Shown here piece by piece: positions 10,343-18,802 of a DNA stretch of 25,002 nucleotides (position 1 is the stretch's first letter; the number at the start of each line of letters is the position of its first letter). The notes under the pieces are model-generated. The model saw only the letters and a program-made list of their open reading frames with translations, had not been told where the DNA came from and did not search any database. Location of the stretch: assembly GCA_037176905.1 (NCBI GenBank), contig JBBBWG010026945.1:17690-42691 (forward strand), in the 5' to 3' direction. Both the position numbers and the translations under genes were made by a program. The stretch comes from Azolla pinnata (Eukaryota; Streptophyta; Polypodiopsida; Salviniales; Salviniaceae).

Positions 10343-12408
10343 CTAGGACTTGACCTCCACTGCAGCTTGCTTCCTTACAATAACCACAGGGCACTTTGCA
10401 TGATGGGCACAATGGTTGCTAACGCTCCCCAGGAAAGTCCTTCACATTTATATGCATCAACAGCGGCAGTTGAAGATAAGAACACCACATCAATTCATAG
10501 CAGCATCTTGATCCTCTGAACTAAACCATACGAATCAAGTACCTTTTAAAAGCTCCATATCCATGACTGCCTATGACTAAGTATCTTGGACGAAGCCTTT
10601 CGACAGCTTGGCAAATACCCTCCCTTGCATCACCAATGGCAACCATCGTCTCGGTTCGTATCTGCAGAAGACTCTGGATATCAAGGGTTCATGCTCCAAG
10701 TCTTGCTGAGAAACTTAAAATTATGAAGAAGAAGAGACCCTTCTTCTGTCAGTAAAAACCAATCACGAGAAGAACCCATTATGTACATTTTTTTCGGCGC
10801 AAAGGAGTTTCGCTCGCAGCAGAATCTTCCTCGAGACATGGTCTTCGGCCCTCCTGATCGACTCTAAGATTTCGGGCGTGATATAAAATCCTAAAACCGA
10901 AACAAAGTCATGCATTTAGCGCATCAAGAGAGATCTGATGAAACATGGAACATGCTTCCAACCGAATACAAACGACTCTTCGATTGAACACAAACATCTA
11001 CAACAAGACATTTGATGAGCAAGAAATCACACAAGAAACTTCAGATCATCTAGCAGAGATTTGACCCACTCGGCGATGCAAGAAAGGAACCAAGGCGTAT
11101 TAGCACATTTCACCACAATAAGCAAAAACCTTACTTGTTCCTCGAGGAGCAGACACCAGGGTTCATTTGCTCACAAAAGTAGTACAGAGTGTAGTGCAGG
11201 GAAGAAACCCTAAGCACAAAACAAGCTTCCAAAGAGATGACAGGAAACGGCATGAACAAATCCATCATGCTATGCAACGGGATGGGAAGAAACCCTAAAC
11301 CCGAAACCCTAAGCAGAACCCAAAGCAGCAAAACAAGCTTCCAAAGAGATGACAGGAAACAGCATGAACAAATCCATCAGNNNNNNNNNNNNNNNNNNNN
11401 NNNNNNNNNNNNNNNNNNNNNNNNNNNNNNNNNNNNNNNNNNNNNNNNNNNNNNNNNNNNNNNNNNNNNNNNNNNNNNNNAAACCCTAAACCCTAAACCC
11501 TAAACCCTAAACCCTAAGCACCTAAGCAGAAAGAAGGCTTTCTGTAGAAGCGAACAGGCAGCGACATCAACAAAAATCCGTGAAGACGATGCAGCGAGGT
11601 CAGGAAGAAAGCCTCTAAAACCCTAAACACAAAAACGATATGGCCAGAAACCCTAAGCAACAAGACAAGCTCGCATGGCGGAGGACGGGGAAACGACAGA
11701 GGCGAATGCATCCTGAGTAGATACGGAGGGGGTGGGAAGAAACCTTTCAGCACAAAACGAATGGCGGAAGAACGGGAAGGATCCATGCTCAAGCAGATAC
11801 AGAGCGGGATGAACAGAACAGAAACCCTAAACGCAAGAGGAGCTTGTATGGCGGAAAGAGAGAAACCCTAACCACAGAAACCCTAACCACAGAAACCCAA
11901 TGGCGGAAGAAACGGGAAACAGCAGAGACGACAACAGAGACGAATGAATCCATGCTCGAGCAGATACAGAGAGGGATGAGCAGAACAGGAGCCCTAAACG
12001 CAAGACGAGCTTGTATGGCGGAAAGACAGAAACCCTAAACGCAAAACCCTAATGGCGGAAGAAACAGGAAACAGCAGAGACAACAACAGAGACGAATCCA
12101 TGCGCAGCAGATGCAGAGAGGAAGGAAGGAAGGAAGGAGCGACCTCGATGGAACTCACCCGCACCGATGGGTCCGAGGAGCACTTGGGGGCGGTTCTGAA
12201 CGTGCAGAAGGACGACGATCGTGTCGTCTGCTGCAGGCGGAAGCAGGAGGGTAGCGATGGCCCAGGAGAGCGCGTGGAAGGACTCCTCGCTCTCGTCCAT
12301 GGCGATGAGCACGCAGGAGCCCGAAGAAGCGGACCTTCCTCCTCCGCCTCCATCGCCGTCTTCACCGAGGTAGCAGCAGCTCGGAGCTCCACCTTCTTCA
12401 TCCGCCAT
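10343..12408 (-). CDS. Universal stress protein A-like, ATP-binding type (USP gene B, 189 aa, 4 exons)
   Basis: Exons on the minus strand are 12408-12159, 10890-10787, 10661-10543 and 10439-10343 (570 nt), with intron phases 1, 0, 2. The N-terminal tail has a Cys pair and a Gly run. Next come SCVLIAMDESEESFHALSWA with conserved D38, TIVVLLHVQ, then FYITPEILESIRR. The signature GSHGYGAFKRTFLGS is at about residues 149-163, and the end is VSNHCAHHAKCPVVIVRK plus a nine-residue tail. The first intron is unusually long (1.27 kb) and contains the assembly gap, telomere-motif tracts and a minisatellite. SN replaces the usual SD in the terminal GSVSDY motif. Frame and splice consensus agree at all joints, so the gene looks intact. 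Because intron 1 contains a gap, exon 1 and exons 2-4 are joined across unsequenced DNA. Confidence 0.92.
11219..11380. repeat. Direct repeat of about 49 bp, 113 bp apart, next to the assembly gap
   Basis: AAACAAGCTTCCAAAGAGAT followed by GACAGGAAAC(G/A)GCATGAACAAATCCATCA occurs at 11219-11267 and at 11332-11380. The second copy is cut by the run of Ns. Telomere-like AAACCCTAA words lie between the copies. Confidence 0.9.
11381..11480. other. Assembly gap of exactly 100 N
   Basis: A run of exactly 100 N is commonly used as a placeholder for a gap of unknown size. The left flank is a direct repeat and the right flank is a pure telomere-motif run, so the break is probably caused by collapsed tandem repeats within intron 1 of USP gene B. 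Confidence 0.98.
11481..11516. repeat. Interstitial telomere-type repeat, (AAACCCT)5
   Basis: Five perfect copies of the Arabidopsis-type telomere heptamer abut the N gap, inside intron 1 of USP gene B. The true tract may be longer, since it begins at the gap edge. Confidence 0.95.
11610..12115. repeat. Minisatellite of about 120-170 bp with telomere motifs, intron 1 of USP gene B
   Basis: The order of shared phrases is ATGGCGGAAGAAACGGGAAA, CAGCAGAGACGACAACAGAG, GACGAATCCATGC, GCAGATACAGAGAGGGATGA, GCAGAACAG, AAACCCTAAACGCAAGA and GAGCTTGTATGGCGGAAAGA. It recurs about three times (near 11670, 11760-11860 and 11900-12045, with a partial copy to 12115). Each unit carries one or more AAACCCTAA words. 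Plus-strand frames through it are open in part but resemble no protein. The unit runs up to within 45 bases of the gene's exon 1 donor. Confidence 0.8.
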
Positions 12409-12740
12409 GGCTGAGATCTCGCAGATCTTTCCTTTCTCCTCGGTTTTAGGGTTTGCAGGTTTTAGGGTTTGGGCCCGCCCCTTGCTATTTCTGTCTGATT
12501 CCTCTCACCATCATCTAGCCATGGCGTTCCTGCACTGCAGCTCTGAAACCCTAAACCCCAACACCCTAAACCCTAAACCCTAAACCCCAAAACCCTCTAA
12601 ACCCTAAAGCCCAAAACCCTAAAAGCTTCGCCATGTCTGAGAATTTTTTGGCTTCCTTTCTCCCATTGCGCGTGAATCGCCATAGCTCTCATCTACTAGC
12701 ACCATCTCCTGCTCCTTCTAGGGTTTAGGGTTTAGGGTTC
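12409..12740. promoter_or_regulatory. Upstream region of USP gene B with telobox and site II-like motifs
   Basis: Read in the gene's direction (minus), 12480-12444 gives GGGCGGGCCCAAACCCTAAA, then a second AAACCCTAAA. This places a GGCCCA (site II type) element directly beside telobox motifs, 35-70 bases from the ATG. That pairing is known from plant promoters of growth and translation genes. Further telomere-like words fill 12547-12622, and TAGGGTTTAGGGTTTAGGG occurs at 12719-12737. Use as a promoter is inference. Confidence 0.55.
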
Positions 12741-13207
12741 TGATCCATGGCTGCTTCATCCATTATCGCAATCCTTACCAGCAGCAAAAACATGGAGCTT
12801 TCTGGATTCTACTACATGTTTCTATGATCTCCCTTCTGACAGATTCGATGCACTTGCAGGTTCTGATCCATGACCACAATCCTTGCCAGCAGCAAAAACA
12901 TGGAGCTTTCTGCATTCTACTACATGTTTCTGTGATCTCTCCCTTCTGACAGATTCGATGCACTTGCAGGTTCTGATCCATGGCTGCTTGATCCATGACT
13001 TGCAATGAATTCGAGGCATATGTACGTAGATCTAAAGCTATGGCGTACGTCAATCTATGATCCATGGCTGCTTGATCCATAATCACAAAATCTAAGAACA
13101 TGGGAGATTTCTGCACTCTTACCACATTTTCCTATGATCTCCTTCTGACAGATTCAATGCGCTTGCAATGAATTCGAGGCATATGTACGTAGATCTTAAT
13201 CTATGGC
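12738..13207. repeat. Tandem repeat of about 110-150 bp, four diverged copies
   Basis: Copies start near 12738, 12861, 12971 and 13058 with TTCTGATCCATGGCTGCTT or a shortened form. They carry ACATGGAGCTTTCTGCATTC, TTCTGACAGATTCGATGC and ACTTGCAGG. Copies 3 and 4 also share AATGAATTCGAGGCATATGT and ACGTAGATCT. Minus-strand frames through this block only reflect the repeat. Confidence 0.85.
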
Positions 13208-13231
13208 GATCACCATGCTGTCTCTGTACAC

Positions 13232-13420
13232 CTAAACCCTAAACCCTAAACCCTAAAACCACCACATGTATGCATACAGATCAGTTACTCTGAGGAGGAT
13301 CCTTTGAGCATCGGATCGAATCTAAACCCTAAAACCACGACTTGTACAATACGACCAGCATGATTCAGGAGGACACTCTTGCTTGAATCGATCCTTCTGC
13401 ATCTAAACGCTAAACCCTAA
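13232..13420. repeat. Scattered telomere-like motifs between USP genes B and C
   Basis: AAACCCTAAACCCTAAACCC occurs near 13233, with a further TAAACCCTAAAACCAC near 13322 and a degenerate copy near 13408. A repeated phrase around each, including ACCAC(A/G)(A/T)(C)TTGTA or ATGTAC, suggests small duplications of about 80-90 bp. The rest of 13420-13951, the 3' flank of gene C, shows nothing I recognise. Confidence 0.7.
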
Positions 13421-13951
13421 TCCCACAACATGTACACCTGCTGCGCATATCACGAGAAAACCTCAGATCTCCATATTCGTTGTAACAGTACCAAGGCTTC
13501 AAATGTATAATCCGCATCGAACACAAATCCATCACCGCACACAGTAGTATATAGCCCATCAAGATGGCATATGATTCACACACTTCCAGAACTAATTAGA
13601 ACTGCCCATGATCAGATCAGACCAAATCGAAGGAACAATTCCAGTCCGATCTCGAATTCCATCTGATCAGCAGTATCTCAAAGCACGCCACCACACCACA
13701 CATTTTCAGAACTTAGTCACATTCAAAAATGGCAGCTAACAAAATCACTAATTACATCACTAATTGTCATGATTCATCATGTAAATTTCTCCTTCTGATC
13801 TACCACTGCCTTATTGATCTCTGCATTGAGCTCTCCTATCTATGAGCGGCATCCGCAGTTTATAAATTAATTACTAGATTTCTGCTTCCTCGGTGATTGC
13901 ACTGATGTTCTGCTTCATGTAACAGCCCTTGATCCTGCATCCGACTACGAT

Positions 13952-16180
13952 TCAATGGTGCTTCCTCACTATGACTACAGGGCATTTCGCATTGTGCACC
14001 AAATAGTCGCTCACGCTTCCCAGGAATGCCCTGCATCGAACAGATACTGATTGATTAGCGATCGGTTCCCGGATGATCTGAAACGAATACTGATTCTTAA
14101 CCATTATTTTAACATGCAGTTTTGTATGACAATTAGCGACCGGATTTGAATGATTAACGATGATCAATCGGTGATAATATTGTGGAATAATCTGGCATGG
14201 TCATCGGCTTCATATGATTCAAGGAATAATTAGACATGCCGTGCATAACTCGTGATCGTGTTAAGATGATTTAAGGCACAATTAAGCTTAGTACTGGTGG
14301 GATTCAGGGGCAACTAAAACTGCAATACATGTATAATTAGGTGTCGTATTTGAATGATAGGGGAATATAATTTCTTTCAACATAATGATCAGATTCGGAC
14401 AATTGCAGATTAATTAAACATGCAATGTATGATTAGAGATCATAGGATTGAGTTGACCGTGACCAAGGAGAAATTAGACATGATCAGTATTGTCATTAGT
14501 GATCATGATCGTTTCGGATGATTAAAGGAATATAGTTAAACACGAGCTGATCGAGTCCAACTATCATTAGTTGATGATTAATACCTCTTGAAGGCTCCAT
14601 ATCCATGGCTACCGATGACCAGGAAATTGGGTTCAATCTTGCTGATGACTTCAGAGATCGCATCTCTGGCATCTCCAGACACGAGCATCGTCTCACTCTT
14701 GAGCTACAATCACCATTGAACATATTATTACTGAAATCCATGAATTTGGATTAATTATCAAACCAACATTATTCAAATCCGGGTAATTAAATGCATTAAT
14801 CAGAGCTAACTTCTTGATAATATGATTTCTGAGTTCAATATTGAGATTTGAAATGATTAGCATCTATGTGCACATAATCAGTAAGCTATGCAAACTAATC
14901 ACAATGCTGGCAAATAGAAATCATGTATGATCGGTTGATACAATTACGCAGAGGATTAACTCGATCAACGAGCAGGGTCGACGTTATCCTCACCGGTCGT
15001 AAACGAGATGTTGTGAATTAACGATGGTGCTAATTACATCCACCCTAAACCCTAATTCTCATTAAGCCAATGCAAGCAATTAGCGGCCGATATCTGCCAT
15101 TTAATACGCGAATTCATTCGTGAATTAACGTACATTAACAAGGGTCGATCACCATATGATCAACACGATACTCCTTAATCGATACGATGAGCACAAACTA
15201 ATTAGTGGGGCTCTAGCATATAATTATGATTTAATTGCATGTAAATTATCATTCCCAAATATTACTTAATCATACGAAATGGCGACGAGCTAATCGCAGT
15301 AGATCAGCTAATAATTACATGTTTCTCGTCGCACATGTGCTTGGCCCGGGACAGGATTCTCCTCGAGGTCTCCTCCTGATTCTTCTTCACCGATTCCAAG
15401 ACCTCGGGCTCGAAGTAGAAATCTTCCAATGGATACCCTATATTTTAATTATAACATAGAAGGAAAATTACATGCTAATTGCAGCTATATTCCTTCAAGA
15501 ATTAATTAGCACTAGGAAGCTGTAAACAGACGGTAACACCCTAACCTAATTAGATTAATCTGCAACTAATAGCAAATCCTATTAAGTATCTACACGGAAT
15601 CGGCCGATGCACTTTGAAGTTTAATTAATCAACATTAAAATCAACGATATTCCCAGCATTAAACTCAACAATATTCCTAGCATTTTTGCATGATATTTAT
15701 CATCGTCCGACGAGGTTACGTAACATATTGTGAGACAATATGCTATTAATTATCACCCAATTATTGATCGTCGATCAATCGCGGGTACGCAATTCAGATC
15801 AATCTGCAACATGCATTATAAATCAACTCGAATTCATGCGATCCTAATGATCATATGATAGCATGTTATGGAATATGGGATCAGAGGGGGATCGAGGATT
15901 CGAACCCACCACCTGGCCCGGCGAGGCCCGCTACCATGTGGGGCAAGAGCTGAACGTGGAGGAGGACGATCCGATCCGCTGCAGCAGCCAGAGCACGGGA
16001 ATCTTCCGGGGAATCTAATTCCACCGTCTTTGATCCCACCGTCGACGCATGAGCACCGAGAATATTCTCGATGGCCCACGAGAGGGCCGAGAAGCTCTCC
16101 TCGCTCTCATCGATTGCCACCAGAATCTTCCGGGCACCGCCGCCGCCGCCGGAATATTCTGATTCTCCAGCTGCCGCCAT
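13952..16180 (-). CDS. Universal stress protein A-like, ATP-binding type (USP gene C, 194 aa, 4 exons)
   Basis: Minus-strand exons are 16180-15913, 15437-15319, 14703-14585 and 14030-13952 (585 nt), with intron phases 1, 0, 2. After a tail with a five-Gly run comes RKILVAIDESEESFSALSWA (conserved D24). A loop about 25 residues longer than in gene A precedes RIVLLHVQLLPHM. Exon 2 encodes YPLEDFYFEPEVLESVKK, about five residues longer than its counterparts. The signature GSHGYGAFKRAFLGS is at about residues 160-174 and the end is VSDYLVHNAKCPVVIVRKHH. Exon 1 is strongly GC-rich and exon 4 much less so. The donor at 15913/15912 (CCAG-GTGGTG) was chosen over an earlier ATG-GTAGCG because only it keeps phase with exon 2. 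The gene appears intact; its role is inferred only from family membership. Confidence 0.93.
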
Positions 16181-17640
16181 AGCAATATCAGCTAAGTAGA
16201 ATTGGGCGGCTGAGTAGATGTTGTAAATCCTAAGCAGAATTAGGTGTAGATTAGAGAGGATACAATTAGGTGAAGTTAGAATATCAATGAACTTTTCTTG
16301 TTTAATTACCTAGACAAAAAATTTTGTTCTTTGCTCGACCTACTTGTGATGATCAGCAACAAGTAACCACTAGTTCATGCAGATCCATATGCTGATAACT
16401 GAAGTTACTGTTTTTGGAATTGGGGCTCAAGCTAGAAGGAAAATTAGGCCACTCATGTAATTTATTCCAAATTTCAATCAATCCGCTGGAAATTCAATCT
16501 AACTACATTTTAATCCACAGCCTCCCCATTTGGCAAATTACATTTCTAGACCAATATTTCAGTAATTTGTATGAATGTTTTTTAAGTTTGGCATCATGGT
16601 GAAATGAATCAATTTTATACCATGAACTTGGCCTCGAATCTCTCCATAACTTCGTATCACGATTAAGTTTAGGGATAGTTACCGAATAACGCCTAACCAA
16701 TTTACAAATCACAAATTAATTTCACGCCTACTGAAATAAGAAGTTACAAAATAACGCCTAATCTTATTTTCCAATAATAATTAACATTCAATTGATTTCG
16801 CTAGTATTGATTTTATTCCTAATCGCTTTCCGCTAATTGATCCTAATCGATTCCCTTACCATATTGTAGTAACAAAAGCTGCTAACGTTAGAATCTAATT
16901 AATTTATTAACGTGTTGATTTAGTGTTAATCGATTAATTGCGTGTTAATCGACCAATTAATTTGATGTTAATTGAGCTCATTACTTGATTTGGTGTTAAT
17001 CAATAAATCGGAGCCGTTGATTTCTAAAACTAAGGTGTTAACTTGTAGCTGTCAGTTTTTATAGGCATTAAAATGTAATTTATAATCTGGTTAGACATTT
17101 TTTGGTAAATTTTATCATCTATTTTATTCTGTGCAATTTTTAATTTATCATTTATTTTGTATTTTCTATATTTTGTTTAAAGAAAAGAATGTTCGTCTAA
17201 TGCTTCGACATTACGAATGCACGAATGTATTCTCGACTAAAAATACATACTGATTGTCTTTTTACAGTGAAGGCAAATGTTTTTCCAAATTAGAGAAATC
17301 TTTGGCCAAGAGACAACAAAAAAACAAGAGAGGGTTTTAGTCGAAACATCGAGGGTAATCGACGACGGCTACATGCACACCATCGAAAGACCAACAGGAT
17401 TGCTTAGAGATGGAAACATGGATCCTTGATCCCGAAACATGAAAGGGTAATCGGATTCGGATCGATCAGAGTACTGCAAGAGCAGCCAACAACCTCTCGG
17501 GGGGAAGGGTTGACCTTGTTATATCTCGCAACCACTAGCGACAAGCGGAAGAACAGAAGGGTTCTCTTCGTGCTGTTTCAGTACAGAACCATGTGTTGCT
17601 CGGCAGATTCGTTCGAGCTGTTGCTTGCCTGATCTGATCG
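16181..17640. other. Intergenic DNA upstream of USP gene C, nothing recognised
   Basis: The first part is the presumed promoter and leader of gene C. From 16300 to 17300 the DNA is very AT-rich, with many TTAATTGA/GTTAATCGA words around 16880-17000. No frame resembles a protein and no tRNA or transposon end was seen. Confidence 0.6.
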
Positions 17641-17651
17641 TCGCGTTTCTC

Positions 17652-18129
17652 TCCATCCCCACCATAATCACCATCACCACCACCACCACCGTCATCATCA
17701 TCATCACCACCACCATCACCACAATCACCACCACCATCACCATCACTGTCATCATCATCACCACCACCACCATCACCACAATCACCACCATCACCATCAT
17801 CACCATCACCACCATCACCATCATCACCATCACCATCATCGCCATCACCATCATCATCATCATCATCCTCATCATCACCATCCTCATCACCACCACCACC
17901 ACCACCACCATCACCATCATCAACATCACCACCACCACCATCATCATTGTCACCACCATCACCACCACATCACCATCATCATCATCATCGTCATCATCAT
18001 CACCATCATCATCACCGTCATCACCATCATATCCACCACCACCACCATCATCAGTATCAGCATCATCAGCATCACCAACATCATCACCATCACCGTCACC
18101 ATCATCATCATCACCATCATCATCATCGC
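17652..18129. repeat. CAY trinucleotide tract, about 480 bp (CAC/CAT mix)
   Basis: Almost every triplet is CAC or CAT, with occasional CAA, CGT, CCT and TGT interruptions. The strand is nearly free of G. In the three plus frames it reads as poly-His, poly-Ile/Thr or poly-Ser/Pro; none looks like a real protein. It ends just before an AGACAGGAGCTC boundary. Confidence 0.97.
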
Positions 18130-18199
18130 CAGACAGGAGCTCAAAGGGGATATGTTCGAGCCGAGTGGCGATGAGCTGTAAAAAAAACAACGTGTATAG

Positions 18200-18420
18200 G
18201 GAGGGATACATGCATGCATGGTGTATGCATGGTATGGCATGTGGTGTCGGTGGGTGTGTGTGTGTGTGCATGTATGTATGTGAGCGTGCATGCATGCATG
18301 CATGATAAGTCGGCAGGAACGTATGTACGCACGTCGGTATGTATATGCAGGCATGTGTATGAGCATGCATGTGGGCATGTATGCATGCGTTCCTGCGTGC
18401 ATGGCATGGCATGGCATGCA
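18200..18420. repeat. Alternating purine-pyrimidine tract rich in GCATG/GTATG/TGTG
   Basis: Repeated TGCATG, GTATGTATG and GTGTGTGTGTG words dominate, with GCATGCATGCATGCATG near 18288 and four tandem GGCAT near 18400. This kind of alternating sequence can adopt Z-DNA and contains RY elements (CATGCA) known from seed-gene promoters; either role here is speculation. Confidence 0.9.
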
Positions 18421-18458
18421 CATAGGAGGTCAAAGCGGAGCTCTTGGCTATGGAAAGA

Positions 18459-18780
18459 ACAGGGGAAGCAGAGGCCGAGGAAGAAGCAGGAGAAGCAGAA
18501 GCAGAAGCAGAAGCAGAGGCCGAGGAAGAAGCGGAGGCCGAGGAAGAAGCAGAAGAAGCAGAAGCCGAGGAAGAAGCAGAAGCAGAGGAAGAAGCAGAAG
18601 CAGAGGAAGAAGGAGAAGCCGAGGAAGAAGCATCCGCAACAGCAGCAACAGCTGCGGAAAGAACAAGAACGACAACAAGCAGCAGCAGCAGCAGCAGAAG
18701 AAGAAGAAGAAGAAGAAGAAGAAGAAGAAGAAGAAGAAGCAGAAGCAACAGCAGCAGCAGCAGCAGAAGAAGAAGAAGAG
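18459..18780. repeat. Purine-rich GAA/GCA/GAG tract, about 320 bp
   Basis: The plus strand is built from GAAGAAGCAGAAGCAGAGG units of 15-18 bases, then GCAGCAGCAGCAGCAG, a run of 14-15 AGA/GAA triplets (about 18693-18737), then GCAGCAGCAGCAGCAG again. There is almost no T. All forward frames stay open, because a triplet repeat of this kind cannot form stop codons. Frames read as Glu/Ala, Arg/Ser or Lys/Gln. Confidence 0.95.
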
Positions 18781-18802
18781 CATGTCACATCGCGAGGGAT
18801 GC

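Noticed and set aside
11844..12414. Plus-strand open frames through the minisatellite and opposite exon 1 of USP gene B
   Set aside because: They are repeat-derived or antisense to a well-supported exon and show no family resemblance.
12775..13125. Minus-strand open frame with MDQAAMD repeats
   Set aside because: It is the translation of the tandem repeat at 12738-13207; the apparent peptide repeat follows the DNA repeat.
15890..15912. GGTTCGAATCC on the minus strand, which matches the tRNA B-box/T-loop consensus
   Set aside because: The flanking five-base arms do not pair as a T stem, and no A-box, anticodon arm or acceptor stem is found at the right distance. It lies just after the exon 1 donor of USP gene C.
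17947..18174. Plus-strand poly-His open frame
   Set aside because: It is a direct translation of the CAY tract, with no start context or non-repeat domain.
17519..18748. Long minus-strand open frame of about 409 codons
   Set aside because: It consists of poly-Leu/Val, Ser/Ala and Asp/Gly runs that come from the triplet tracts; triplet repeats without stop triplets stay open by composition alone.
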